The notes beneath the pieces are model-generated. The model did no database searches, was not told where the DNA came from, and saw only the letters and a list, made by a program, of their open reading frames with translations. Of a stretch of 64,000 nt of DNA, positions 44,435 to 53,994 are shown piece after piece. The position numbers and the translations under genes are program-made. How positions within the stretch are numbered: position 1 is the stretch's first letter; every line of letters starts with the position of its first letter. This stretch comes from Nocardia gamkensis NBRC 108242 (GTDB taxonomy: Bacteria > Actinomycetota > Actinomycetes > Mycobacteriales > Mycobacteriaceae): contig NZ_BDBM01000034.1 in NCBI RefSeq assembly GCF_001612985.1, forward strand, positions 1-64,000. The letters run 5' to 3'.

Positions 44435-45571
44435 ATGGGGCGTGCGCCAGGAACGACACCCGGGCGCTTCGGGTCGGAGACCGGGTCATCCGGTCCTGGG
44501 CGAGCGGCCGCTGCGGGCACCCCCCGGCGGCTGCCCGAGACCGCGGCCGTGCTCGCCGTCCGCAGGGCGGTCCGCGACTGGCTGAGCGTTTACGGGCCGC
44601 GCGAGACCGAAGAACAGGCAGTCGCGGTCGCCTTGTCCGGTGGCGCGGATTCGCTGGCACTCACGGCGGCGGTGGTGGTCGAGACGAACACGGTCGACGC
44701 TCTGGTGGTCGATCATCGCTTACAGCCCGGTTCCGGGACCGTCGCCGCCACCGCGGCCGCACAAGCCCTGGCCATGGGCTGCCGGTCCGCCCGCGTGCTC
44801 ACGGTCGAGGTCGGCACCGAGGGCGGTGTGGAAGCCGCCGCCCGCAGGGCCCGCTATGCCGCGCTGGACTCGGCGCGCGCGGACCTGCCGGTGCTGCTCG
44901 GGCACACCCTCGACGACCAGGCCGAAACGGTGCTGCTCGGGCTCGCGCGAGGCTCGGGTGGCCGCTCGATCCAAGGGATGGCCGCCTGCGCCGAGCCGTG
45001 GGGGCGGCCGTTGCTCGGCGTGCGCCGGGAGACCACCCGGCAGATGTGCGCCGACCTGGGCGTGACGCCGCACGACGATCCGCACAACGCGGCGCCGGAG
45101 TTCACCAGGGTGAGGCTGCGCACCGAGGCGTTGCCGCTGCTGGAGCGGATTCTCGGCGGCGGGGTGGCCCCCGCGCTGGCACGCACGGCCGAGCAGTTGC
45201 GGGAGGACGGCGCCGTCCTGGACGCGCTCGCCGCCGAGCTGCGGCACACCGCGAGTGATGGGCGGGCGCTGGTGATCGAGACCCTCGCCACTGCGCCCGC
45301 CGCCCTCCGTAAACGGGCAATTCGGGCATGGCTGCTCGACAACGGAGCGAAAGCCCTGACCACCAAGCATTTACAGGCAGTCGACGAGCTGGTTACGGCT
45401 TGGCGCGGACAGGGCGGCGTGGCGGTCGGCGGAGGACGGCCGGATTGCAGGTTGGTCGCCGGGCGTGAACATGGCAGGCTGACACTGCGGCTGGGCGAGG
45501 ATGGCATCGGACCGATGAAGCAGACCCAACCGGACCAACGGGCTCACCACCACGGAAGGGAATCCGGCTGA
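44435..45571 (+). CDS. tilS: tRNA(Ile)-lysidine synthase
   Basis: A 378-aa enzyme that changes the wobble C of tRNA-Ile(CAU) to lysidine with ATP and lysine. The PP-loop is ALSGGADSLAL (about residue 68), followed by VVDHRLQPGS and GHTLDDQAETVLLGLARGSG. The C-terminal half is the tRNA-binding part. The first 35 residues are low in complexity, so the true start could be later. The next gene, hpt, begins after one base, an order conserved in many bacteria. Confidence 0.93.
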   Translation: MGRAPGTTPGRFGSETGSSGPGRAAAAGTPRRLPETAAVLAVRRAVRDWLSVYGPRETEEQAVAVALSGGADSLALTAAVVVETNTVDALVVDHRLQPGSGTVAATAAAQALAMGCRSARVLTVEVGTEGGVEAAARRARYAALDSARADLPVLLGHTLDDQAETVLLGLARGSGGRSIQGMAACAEPWGRPLLGVRRETTRQMCADLGVTPHDDPHNAAPEFTRVRLRTEALPLLERILGGGVAPALARTAEQLREDGAVLDALAAELRHTASDGRALVIETLATAPAALRKRAIRAWLLDNGAKALTTKHLQAVDELVTAWRGQGGVAVGGGRPDCRLVAGREHGRLTLRLGEDGIGPMKQTQPDQRAHHHGRESG

Positions 45572-45572
45572 C

Positions 45573-46127
45573 GTGTACGGGGACGACATCGCGTCGGTGC
45601 TGATCACCGAGGAACAGATCGCCGCCAAGACCCAGGAGCTGGCCGAACTCATCGCCAAGCGGTATCCGCCCGATGCTCCCGAGGGCGATCTGCTGCTGGT
45701 GGGTGTGCTCAAGGGCGCCATCTTCTTCATGACCGACCTGGCCAAGGCCCTGCCTATCCCGACCCAGATGGAGTTCATGGCCGTCTCGTCCTACGGGTCG
45801 TCGACGTCGTCCTCCGGCGTGGTGCGCATCATGAAGGACCTGGACAAGGACATCGCGGGCCGCAACGTCCTGATCGTCGAGGACATCATCGACTCCGGGC
45901 TCACGCTGTCCTGGCTCAAGCGCAACCTGTCCACCCGCAATCCGGCGTCGCTCGAGGTGGTCACCCTGCTGCGCAAGCCCGACGCGCTACGCACGCCCGT
46001 CGAGGTCGCGCACGTCGGCTTCGACATCCCGAACGAGTTCGTCGTCGGCTACGGCCTCGATTACGCGGAGCGCTACCGCGACCTGCCCTACATCGGCACC
46101 TTGGACCCGAAGGTCTACGGCGGCTGA
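45573..46127 (+). CDS. hpt: Hypoxanthine phosphoribosyltransferase
   Basis: A 184-aa purine-salvage enzyme converting hypoxanthine or guanine and PRPP to nucleotides. VLKGAIFFMTDL, the flexible loop SSYGSSTSSSG, the PRPP site LIVEDIIDSGLTL and VGYGLDY are standard. GTG start immediately after tilS. Ends 3 bases before the convergent cyclase-family gene. Confidence 0.96.
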   Translation: MYGDDIASVLITEEQIAAKTQELAELIAKRYPPDAPEGDLLLVGVLKGAIFFMTDLAKALPIPTQMEFMAVSSYGSSTSSSGVVRIMKDLDKDIAGRNVLIVEDIIDSGLTLSWLKRNLSTRNPASLEVVTLLRKPDALRTPVEVAHVGFDIPNEFVVGYGLDYAERYRDLPYIGTLDPKVYGG

Positions 46128-46130
46128 GAC

Positions 46131-46847
46131 TCAGCCGGGCAGGATGCCGAAGATCGTTGCCGGGGAACCGGAACCGCCGCGGTAAAGCGGTCCGCCGACC
46201 AGCACCCACGCCCCGGTCGCGGGCAGCGCGGCCAGGTTCGCCAAGCATTCCAAGCTGATCCGGTGCTCGCCGTAGAGCAGCTTGGACACCGCGTACGTCT
46301 CGTCGGCGCCCACGTCGGGGCCGAACGTGTCGATGCCGAGCGCGCCACGGCGGCCGAGCCTGCCCCCGCGCAGCAGCCATTCCACCGTCTCCACCGCGAA
46401 ACCTGGTTGCCGACCGGCGGATTCACCCGTGCCGACGAATTCCGGCGTACCCCACTTGGCGTCCCAGCCGGTCCAGGCGATTATCGCCGCGCCGTCCGGA
46501 ATCCGGCCGTGTTCGGCTTCCCACCGCGTCAGATCGTCGACCGTGATCGCGTAGTCGCGATCGTTCGCGCAGCGTTGCCGGACATCGATCCGCACCGCGG
46601 GCAACAGCAGATCGTCCAATTCCAGTTCGTGCGCGGCCAGCCCGTCGGCACGGAAATGAACCGGTGCGCCCCAATGGGTTCCGGTGTGTTCGCCCTGCTG
46701 GATATAGCGCAGGTGGTAGCCGTCGTCCGCGATCGTGGCCACCACGTCGGCGCGGAATTCCGGATCGCCCGGGTACAGCGGGGTGGTGACCGGATCGTGG
46801 ACGTGCGAGAGGCTCAGCAGTCGCCCGAGCGGGCGCGGTGTGGTCAT
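46131..46847 (-). CDS. Cyclase-family metal-dependent hydrolase, altered motif
   Basis: A 238-aa protein of the kynurenine formamidase/isatin hydrolase-like cyclase family. The metal motif HxGTHxDxPxH reads HTGTHWGAPVHF, so the usual Asp is Gly; the two flanking His and the later GIDTFGPDVG remain. Activity may be changed or lost. Its ATG overlaps the pseudokinase stop by four bases (ATGA), making it the third gene of the kinase operon. Confidence 0.85.
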   Translation of the reverse strand: MTTPRPLGRLLSLSHVHDPVTTPLYPGDPEFRADVVATIADDGYHLRYIQQGEHTGTHWGAPVHFRADGLAAHELELDDLLLPAVRIDVRQRCANDRDYAITVDDLTRWEAEHGRIPDGAAIIAWTGWDAKWGTPEFVGTGESAGRQPGFAVETVEWLLRGGRLGRRGALGIDTFGPDVGADETYAVSKLLYGEHRISLECLANLAALPATGAWVLVGGPLYRGGSGSPATIFGILPG

Positions 46848-49777
46848 CGCGGACGCTGCGGGATCGCCCTGGCCAGCGCGAGCAGATCCGCTTCGAGGAG
46901 CCGGAAGAGTCGATAGGTCAGCACGAATGCCAGGATGCCACCCACGCTCAGCACGCGCACCGGAACGATCACCAGCTCCAGGTCGGTGGCCTCGACGAAG
47001 GTCGCGCTCGCCACGCCCAGCAGCGGAACCGACGCCGCCACACCGAGATAGAGATTGCCGCGCCTGGCCAGCGCGCGCAGCTGACGTTCGTCGTCGCGAC
47101 CGATACCGCCGCGCACCAGAAGTTGTGGATAGATCGAGCGCACCGCGTAGACCATGATCGGAAAGAACGGATAGGCCAGCGCGATCGCCGCGCACACCAC
47201 TTGCGCCGCGAAGAAATGCAGGAAGGTGCCGCGCGGCAGCGCGACGCCGGAGGAGGCCAGTCCCAGCGGCCAGATGATGCCCGCCACCAGCCAGAAGCCG
47301 AAGGGTATCCACACCGCCCAGTCGCCCATCAGCAAGGTGTCGCGGCGCGCTTTCGCGAGCGTGCGCGCGGAATACCCGGAGCCGCGGCCGAGGCGGTACG
47401 CGATGGTGAGCGGCCGCCGGGTCATGAACAGCAGCAGCAGTGCGGCCACCGGGAACGCGACGAGATTGTTGATCAATCCCACCGCCGCGAACTTCTCCTG
47501 GTCCGCGGCCGACATCCGGTCGATGATCAGGCTCTGGTTCAGCCGGATGTTGTAGAAGCTGGCCAGCATGTTCGGCACGCCGACGCACAGCGCCGCGACC
47601 GGGAGCAGCCATGCGCGGGCTCGGTGGGCGAGGCTGTCGGGCGGGGGATCGACCAGGTCGCGAGCGCGGGCGTCCAGGCACAGGTCGAGCTGGCCCGCGA
47701 GTTCCGCACCGCCGCGCCAGCGGCGTTCCGGATCGGCGTGCAGGCAATCCAGCAGCACCCGGCGCAGCGCGGCGGGGGTGTCTTCCGGCAGGCGCGCGAG
47801 CGCCTCCGCCGAGACGCCCCGGCGGCGCACCGCGAGCATCGCCGCGTACGTCTCGGTGGCGGGTCCGCCCTCGGTGAGCGGTGGATCGTCGAACGGAATA
47901 GCACCCGTGAGCATCTCCCACAGCAGCACGCCGAGGGAGTACACGTCGCTGCCGTTGCCGGGGGCGGGCGCGTCGGGATCGAGGTAAGCGGCCAGCTGCT
48001 CCGGCGAGCGGTAGGCCAGTGCGCCGGTCGCGCCGGGACCGTGCGGCGCCGAAGCGCGGGCCGCCTCGCCGAGAGCGAAGTCGGCCAGCTTCGGGATGCC
48101 CTCCGCGGTGAACAGCACGTTCGCCGGCTTGATGTCGTGGTGCAGCACGCCGTGGTGCTCGGCGTAGTCCAGGGCATCGGCCAACCGCCTGCCCACCCAC
48201 GCCACGGTCTCCGGCCAGGTCAAGCGGGCGATCTCGGCACGAACGCTGGAATCCGACGGCCGGATCTCGCCCTTGGCCTCCATCGCGGTGTCCAGCGCTC
48301 GCAGCAGCAGTGCGCCGCCCTCGGTCACCGAGCCGCGACGGCGTTGCTCGAGGAGACCGACCGCTGTGCCGCCCGGGAGGTACTGCATGTAGACCAGGCG
48401 CGGGGGGACGGTCGAGGGGGAGTCCGATACGAACGGCGTGCGGGCGGGCGCGGAGCCGGTGTGGGCCGGCGGGCCCGCGACGGTCGCGTCCGGATAGATC
48501 GATCGGTCGACCACCGTCGCGTCCGGAGCGGCGAGAACCGCGGTGCCCTCACCGGATCCGGGGGGTCGCCCGGCAGCATGCTCGGAGATCGGCGCACCGT
48601 CGCGGCGTGGGCGGCGAGTACCGGCTACTGCGGTGTCGTCACTGTCTTCTGGCGCGGTGAACGCATCGGCCGCCGCGGCGACCGTCGCGTCGTTCGCGGC
48701 GGATCGTCCGCTGTGTGTCGCGTCGGCCGGTTGGGTGTGGGGCTGGGCGATTGTCGCGTCGTCTGTGCTGGATGCCCGTCGGCTGTGTGTGGCGTCGGCT
48801 GGTTGGGTGTGGGGTTGGGCGATTGTCGCGTCGTCTGTGGTGGGCAGTTGGGTGAGCGCCGCATCGGAACGGCGGGCATGAGGAGCGCTGGGTTGGGCGA
48901 TTATCGCGTCGTCCGTGGGGGACTGTCGGATGTGAGCTACCTCGGCTCGCCGGACGCCGGGCTGCGCGACCGGCGCATCGTCGCCGGGGTGGCCCGGTGG
49001 GGCTGCGACCGTGGCGTCCGAATCCGCGAGCGGGAGTGGGCGGGCGGGCCGTGGCGCGGCGAGAGGCGCATCCGCGTCGGCTGTGCCTGCGATGGCGTGG
49101 CCGCCGTTCGCGGGCGCACCGGCGACCGTCAGCGTGCGTGCGGTGTCGGCGCTGAGCACCCGCTGGTCGAAGACGCGCACTATGTGGGCGTGATCGAGCT
49201 GGGCCATGGTGCGTGGCGCGGCCGCCCGGCCCGCCGAGAACCGGACGGCGACCAGCCGCTGCATGGAACGCTGCCTGGCCAGGAAGACGCGGCCGAGCAG
49301 CCCGGCGCCCAGATCGGTGATCAGGTCGAAGTCGTCGATTCGCAGACCGGGCGCCAGGTCGGCCAGCGCGGCGACGGCTTCGCTCGATTCGGCGTTCGTC
49401 CCCGCGTCGTCGGCGAAATCGGCGAGACGTTCGCGGATCGCGGCGGCGAACTCCGGATATTCGGCGAGGTAGTCCTCCAGCGGCAGCGATCCGACTTCAT
49501 GGCGCGCCAGAAATTCTTCGCACAGCAGATCGACCAGTTCCGGGCTGTCCGCCATTTCGGGGAATTCCTCGCGGTACTCCGCGATCCGTTTGCCGAGCCC
49601 CTCGTGTTCCCAGCGCCGCCGCAGATCCACCCGGATCAGGTCGACGAGCACCGCCAAGCGAACCTGCGTGCCGTCGGGTACGTAGTCGCGGATCTGCGGT
49701 GGCAACCGGTCGCCATGGACGCTGCTTTGCCAGTCGGCGGAGAACCGGGCGACGGCATGGGTGCGGGGCAAGCTCAC
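46844..49777 (-). CDS. Membrane pseudokinase with repeat-rich insert
   Basis: A 977-aa paralogue of the kinase before it. An N-terminal helical region (1-140) is followed by the kinase fold. The ATP-binding Lys is Arg (VAVR, 179), HRD is HHD (546-548) and DFG is DFA (566-568), so catalysis is doubtful. Between the beta3-alphaC region and the hinge sits an insert of about 245 residues (212-458) made of DDATIAQP-like and DATVA-like repeats, rich in Thr and Asp; the sister has only about 15 residues there. The C-terminal third has several hydrophobic segments. GTG 49777 overlaps the sister's stop (GTGA). Confidence 0.85.
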   Translation of the reverse strand: MSLPRTHAVARFSADWQSSVHGDRLPPQIRDYVPDGTQVRLAVLVDLIRVDLRRRWEHEGLGKRIAEYREEFPEMADSPELVDLLCEEFLARHEVGSLPLEDYLAEYPEFAAAIRERLADFADDAGTNAESSEAVAALADLAPGLRIDDFDLITDLGAGLLGRVFLARQRSMQRLVAVRFSAGRAAAPRTMAQLDHAHIVRVFDQRVLSADTARTLTVAGAPANGGHAIAGTADADAPLAAPRPARPLPLADSDATVAAPPGHPGDDAPVAQPGVRRAEVAHIRQSPTDDAIIAQPSAPHARRSDAALTQLPTTDDATIAQPHTQPADATHSRRASSTDDATIAQPHTQPADATHSGRSAANDATVAAAADAFTAPEDSDDTAVAGTRRPRRDGAPISEHAAGRPPGSGEGTAVLAAPDATVVDRSIYPDATVAGPPAHTGSAPARTPFVSDSPSTVPPRLVYMQYLPGGTAVGLLEQRRRGSVTEGGALLLRALDTAMEAKGEIRPSDSSVRAEIARLTWPETVAWVGRRLADALDYAEHHGVLHHDIKPANVLFTAEGIPKLADFALGEAARASAPHGPGATGALAYRSPEQLAAYLDPDAPAPGNGSDVYSLGVLLWEMLTGAIPFDDPPLTEGGPATETYAAMLAVRRRGVSAEALARLPEDTPAALRRVLLDCLHADPERRWRGGAELAGQLDLCLDARARDLVDPPPDSLAHRARAWLLPVAALCVGVPNMLASFYNIRLNQSLIIDRMSAADQEKFAAVGLINNLVAFPVAALLLLFMTRRPLTIAYRLGRGSGYSARTLAKARRDTLLMGDWAVWIPFGFWLVAGIIWPLGLASSGVALPRGTFLHFFAAQVVCAAIALAYPFFPIMVYAVRSIYPQLLVRGGIGRDDERQLRALARRGNLYLGVAASVPLLGVASATFVEATDLELVIVPVRVLSVGGILAFVLTYRLFRLLEADLLALARAIPQRPR
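48711..48843 (-). repeat. 72-bp tandem repeat inside the pseudokinase gene
   Basis: Bases 48711-48782 and 48783 onward (to about 48843) are near-identical units, together encoding two copies of a 24-residue block containing TDDATIAQPHTQPADA. Weaker copies of the DDAxIAQP core lie on both sides (about 48500-49100). Length can change by whole repeats without a frameshift. Confidence 0.8.
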
Positions 49778-52413
49778 GCGGCGGTCTCCGCGGCGGTCTT
49801 GTTCGCTCGGGCGGACCTGCCCTCCGAGGATCCCGTTACGGCGGCTTCGGGATCGACCACCCGCTCCAGCGCCCGCAGATCCGCTTCCAGCGCACGGAAG
49901 ATCAGATAGGTCCCCACGAACGCGATTATGCCGCCCACGCACAGCAGCCGGACCGCGAAGATGACCGACGGGATGTCGGACGGGGGCAGGAAGGTCACCC
50001 CGGCGACCGCGAGCAGCGGCACCGAGGCGGCCACCGCGAGGTAGCCGTTGCAGCGCCGGTCCAGGCCGCGCAGCCACACCGCGTCCTCGGGGCTGATGTC
50101 GCCGTGCCGGAGGAACAGCGGGTAGACGCACCGCACCATGTAGAAGGTCAGCAGGAAGAAGGGATACGCGACCGCCATCGCACCGCACACCACCAGTGAC
50201 GAGAAGAAGTGCACCACGGAGCGCGTCGATATCCCTCCGGTCGACACCTGTAGTGCGATCAGGAAGACCGGTCCGGCCAGCACCCACAGCGAGAAGGCCA
50301 CGGCCACGGCTCGGTCGCCCATCAGCAGCGCGTCGCGTCTGGCGCGCCGCAGGGTCTCCGGGTCGTATCGTCGCCCTTTGCGCAGGCCACGCGGCACGGT
50401 CAGCACGTATCTCGCCATGTACAGCACGAGCGCGATGCCGGTCGGGAAGAAGATGGCGTTCACCGCGCCGGTGATGATGAGGAAGGTCTGCTGGGCTTCC
50501 TCGGTCATCCGGCTGATGATCAGGTGTTGATTGTGCTGGATGTTGTACAGCGAGGCGAGCACGTTGGGCAGCGCCATCGCCGCCAGCGCCACCGGGACGA
50601 TGTGCGGGCGCAGCCGGCGCCGCCAGCTGTTCGGCGCCGGGTCGACCAGCTCGCGGGCGCGCGCGTCCTGGCACATCTCCAGCTGCCTGGCCAGGATGGT
50701 GCCACTGGACCAGCGGTCGGCCCGGTCCGGGGCGAGGCAGGTCCGCAGTACGCGGCACAAGGCGGCGGGGCAGTCGGCCGGGATCCGCTCCAGCGCGGTC
50801 TCGTCGACGCCGGCGCTGCGCCGCTCCAGCATGGCCTCCAGTGTGGTGTCGTCGCCTCGATCGCCCGCGCCCGCCGTCCGGTCGTCGAACGGCTTCGCGC
50901 CGGTGAGCAACTCCCAGAGCACCACGCCCAGCGAGTAGATGTCGGCTCGGGTGTCCAGGTCGGCGGCGCTGCGGCCGAAGCTGGGGTGGCAGGCCTCCAG
51001 CTGTTCCGGCGACATGTAGGCCAGTGAGCCGCCGAAGTAGGCCACCGGGCTGGTGCCCTCCACGTTGCGGCTGAAGCTGATGTTGAAGTCGGCCAGTTTC
51101 GGCACGCCCTCGGCGGTGAGCAGGACGTTGGCCGGTTTCACGTCGCGGTGCAGCACGCCGTGCGTGGAGGCGTAGTCCAGCGCCTCGGCCAGCCTTCGAC
51201 CCAGCCAGGCCACCGTCTCCGGCCAGCTCAGCTTCGCGATCTCGGCGCGCACACTGGAGTCGGTCGGCCGGATCTCGCCTTTCTCCTCCATGGCCGCGTC
51301 CACGGCGTCCAGCAGGAGCCGGCCGCTGCGCTCGGCGGGCGGGGTGGCGCGCACCCAGCGCAACACGCTCAGCAGCGTGCCACCCGGAAGGAACTGCATG
51401 TAGAGCAGTCGCAGCCTGCGTGCGGCGCCCTCGGCGTCGTCGAGCAGCCGCTGGTCGAAGACCCGCACGATGTAGTCGTGGTCGAGCTGGGCCAGCGTCT
51501 GCGGTTCGGTGCCGTGGTCCAGCGAGATCTTGACCGCGACCAGCCGTTGCAGCGAGCGCTGCCGGGCCAGGAAGACCCGGGCGAACGCGCCGCTGCCCAG
51601 ACCGGTCAGCAGATCGAAGTCATCGATGCGCTGACCGATCTCGATGCGGTCGAGCGGGTCGGAGCGGCCCGGCCCGGTCCCGATCGTCGTGGGCGCGGCG
51701 GTGGCCGTGCCCGTCAGATCGGCGGCGGTCGTTCTGGTCACCTCGGAATCACGAACAGACTCGGTGGTTCGGTTCAATGCGGTATCGGCGAGGACCGATC
51801 CGGTATGCGCCAACACGGTCCGGGAAGAATCCTCGGTAGTCGCGCGGCGGGTGCTCTGATCGATGTCGTCGGTGTTCAACAACTCGCGCAGTTGCTCGGC
51901 CTGCCGCGGATATTCGCGCAGGCATTCGCGCGGATCCACTCGCTCGCCGCTCTGGCGGCGGATGACGAACTCCTCGTACACCAGACCGGCCGGAATATCG
52001 TCGGACGCGAGTTCGGGGAATTCGGCGCAGTAATCCGCCAAACGCAACCGCGTGGCCGGTTCCGGCACGGTGCTCGTGGCCGTCACCGGGCGACGCAACC
52101 AGCGATGGCGCAAGTCGACGCGGATCAGCTCGAGCAATGCCTCGCGACGCAACGTGGTGGCGTCGGGCAGGTAATCGGCGATCGTCGGCGGGCGCCGGGT
52201 CGATTTCCATGCCGCCGAGAACGCCGCTACCGCGTCGGATTCGGCATGCGACAACTCGCCACCCCTCGGACGGGTGGAAACACCTGTGTCGGGATCGGAA
52301 CTTCTTCCAGAGTTCGCACTCATGCTCGGACCTTGTGGCTCGGCGGACGCCGCGGAATCCGCATCGGTCGTTGTCGGATGGCCGGAAATTTCCGCCACAC
52401 CCCACACCATCAT
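49774..52413 (-). CDS. Transmembrane Ser/Thr protein kinase
   Basis: A roughly 880-aa kinase. A long N-terminal region with a repeated EFPEL/EYPRQ helical motif is followed by the kinase domain: glycine loop GLGSGAFARVF, VAVK lysine, LHRDVKPANVLL catalytic loop, DFN in place of DFG (LADFNISFS) and SPEQ at the end of the activation segment. A C-terminal part has about five hydrophobic helices and a final EADLRALERV helix. It lacks the outside sensor domain of PknB types. The start is uncertain (ATG 52413 or 52410, or GTG 52407). It is the first gene of a coupled trio with the pseudokinase and the cyclase-family gene. Confidence 0.87.
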   Translation of the reverse strand: MMVWGVAEISGHPTTTDADSAASAEPQGPSMSANSGRSSDPDTGVSTRPRGGELSHAESDAVAAFSAAWKSTRRPPTIADYLPDATTLRREALLELIRVDLRHRWLRRPVTATSTVPEPATRLRLADYCAEFPELASDDIPAGLVYEEFVIRRQSGERVDPRECLREYPRQAEQLRELLNTDDIDQSTRRATTEDSSRTVLAHTGSVLADTALNRTTESVRDSEVTRTTAADLTGTATAAPTTIGTGPGRSDPLDRIEIGQRIDDFDLLTGLGSGAFARVFLARQRSLQRLVAVKISLDHGTEPQTLAQLDHDYIVRVFDQRLLDDAEGAARRLRLLYMQFLPGGTLLSVLRWVRATPPAERSGRLLLDAVDAAMEEKGEIRPTDSSVRAEIAKLSWPETVAWLGRRLAEALDYASTHGVLHRDVKPANVLLTAEGVPKLADFNISFSRNVEGTSPVAYFGGSLAYMSPEQLEACHPSFGRSAADLDTRADIYSLGVVLWELLTGAKPFDDRTAGAGDRGDDTTLEAMLERRSAGVDETALERIPADCPAALCRVLRTCLAPDRADRWSSGTILARQLEMCQDARARELVDPAPNSWRRRLRPHIVPVALAAMALPNVLASLYNIQHNQHLIISRMTEEAQQTFLIITGAVNAIFFPTGIALVLYMARYVLTVPRGLRKGRRYDPETLRRARRDALLMGDRAVAVAFSLWVLAGPVFLIALQVSTGGISTRSVVHFFSSLVVCGAMAVAYPFFLLTFYMVRCVYPLFLRHGDISPEDAVWLRGLDRRCNGYLAVAASVPLLAVAGVTFLPPSDIPSVIFAVRLLCVGGIIAFVGTYLIFRALEADLRALERVVDPEAAVTGSSEGRSARANKTAAETAA

Positions 52414-52500
52414 CCCCCGTGCCGTATTCGAAATGATAACTTGCGGCACGACAGTGGATCACCCGATTTCGACAACGACGCGACGGGGGATGACCAGCAC

Positions 52501-53994
52501 ATGTCTGACGAGGCCGCAATCGTGGCGGACGGCTCGATATCGGCGCGCCGCGCCGCGCCGCGAACAACCATTCCGAATGCGAAGACCAGCGAACCGGTCC
52601 TTATCCGACCGCTCGGGGCCGCCGCGGGCGTACGTCCGCAGAGCGCTCGGGAAGCCGAGGCCGGTCTCGAACGCGGTCCGGCCGCGACGATCGCGGCGTG
52701 CGTGCGAGACGGCCTGCTGCACCCCGGCCAGGTGGCCGCGGATGCCGGGACGCGGATCTCGGCGGCGGACCGCGAACACACCGCGTTCAGCGTTGTCCGT
52801 GCCGAACAGGCGATGGCCGAGTCGGTCGGTCTGATGGAGCGTGACGACCTCGATGTACTACCGCTGGCCGGTGTCCCGGTCGCGGTCGAACACGGCCTCC
52901 CGATCGCGGGCGAGCCGGTGCCGTGGGGCCCGGCGGCCGCCGCGGATCATCCGGTGGTGGCCAGGCTGCGGGCCGCGGGCGCGGTGGTCGTGGGCCACGT
53001 GACGGCGCCCGAGCTGAGCCGATGGGTGACCAGCGCGGGCACGGAACCGGTCGTCCGCAATCCGTGGAACCCCGCACGCAACGCGGGAAGCGCGGCAGGC
53101 GCCGCCGTCGCGGCCGGGCTGGTCCCGGTGGCGCACGGGTGCGACGGCTTGGGCGCGGTGCGGGTCGCGGCCGCGTGCTGCGGCGTCTTCGGGATCAAGC
53201 CCGGGCAGTACACCGTCCCCGGTGCGGGCGCCTGGTCCGGACTGGTCGAAAGCGGTGTCCTCGCGACGAGCGTGGACGACGCCGCGCTGGCGCTGTCGGT
53301 GCTGGCGGCGCGGCCGGACCTAGCCGAGGTGGATCCACCCGCCCGACTACGGATCGGACTGGCCGTGGATCCACCTTCTCGCCTGACGCGCGTCGACCGG
53401 CACTGGACGGCCGCGGCCCGCAGAGCGGCCTCGCTGGCCGCGGCGGCGGGCCATCTCGTCGAACCGACCGCGCTACCGTACGGAAACGCGCTGTTCGCGG
53501 CATCCCTACGCTGGCTGGCCCTCGGTGCACGCGATGCTCCCGCGCTACCCGAGCCCGACCAGCTATCCCGGAGAGCCCGGCATCGACTGGCCCTTGGCCG
53601 GACGGTGCATCGGTTACGGCTCGCGCGGCCCGCCCAGATCGACCGGGTCGAGGCGCGACTACTGGAGTTCTTCGAGCATTACGACGTGGTGATCACTCCC
53701 ACGCTCGCCGCCCCGCCGCCCCCGGTGCGGGCCTGGCACTTCCGCAATCGGCCGGCCACGCTGCTCGCGGGCGCGCGGTTCGCCCCCTTCACTCCGCTGT
53801 GGAATCTGGTCGGCTGGCCGGCCGCATCCGTCCCCATGGGTGAGCATCCTCGGTCGGGTACGCCGGTGGCGGCCCAGCTCGCCGGACCGCCGGGCAGCGA
53901 ATCCACCCTGCTACGGCTGGCCGCGCAACTGGAGGCCCACTATCCGTGGCAGCGCACGGCGCCCGCCACCACCGCGGGCCGATTCAGACGCTGA
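52501..53994 (+). CDS. Amidase-signature-fold protein lacking catalytic residues
   Basis: A 497-aa protein with the amidase-signature fold (PLAGVPVAV, NPWNPAR, AAVAAGLVPVAHG, CCGVFGIKPG, YDVVITPTLAAPPPP). The catalytic triad is gone. The Lys expected after GVPVAV is Glu130, the GGSSGG segment reads NAGSAAG, and the nucleophile Ser of the GGSIR motif is Ala219 (GLGAVR). A binding or regulatory role is more likely than hydrolysis. It is divergent from the kinase operon and overlaps the end of the LysR gene by 11 bases. Confidence 0.85.
   Translation: MSDEAAIVADGSISARRAAPRTTIPNAKTSEPVLIRPLGAAAGVRPQSAREAEAGLERGPAATIAACVRDGLLHPGQVAADAGTRISAADREHTAFSVVRAEQAMAESVGLMERDDLDVLPLAGVPVAVEHGLPIAGEPVPWGPAAAADHPVVARLRAAGAVVVGHVTAPELSRWVTSAGTEPVVRNPWNPARNAGSAAGAAVAAGLVPVAHGCDGLGAVRVAAACCGVFGIKPGQYTVPGAGAWSGLVESGVLATSVDDAALALSVLAARPDLAEVDPPARLRIGLAVDPPSRLTRVDRHWTAAARRAASLAAAAGHLVEPTALPYGNALFAASLRWLALGARDAPALPEPDQLSRRARHRLALGRTVHRLRLARPAQIDRVEARLLEFFEHYDVVITPTLAAPPPPVRAWHFRNRPATLLAGARFAPFTPLWNLVGWPAASVPMGEHPRSGTPVAAQLAGPPGSESTLLRLAAQLEAHYPWQRTAPATTAGRFRR

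Noticed and set aside
46838..49909. A 1023-codon open frame on the plus strand
   Set aside because: It is antisense to the pseudokinase and cyclase genes, which have clear domain motifs; its composition is that of a GC-rich shadow frame.
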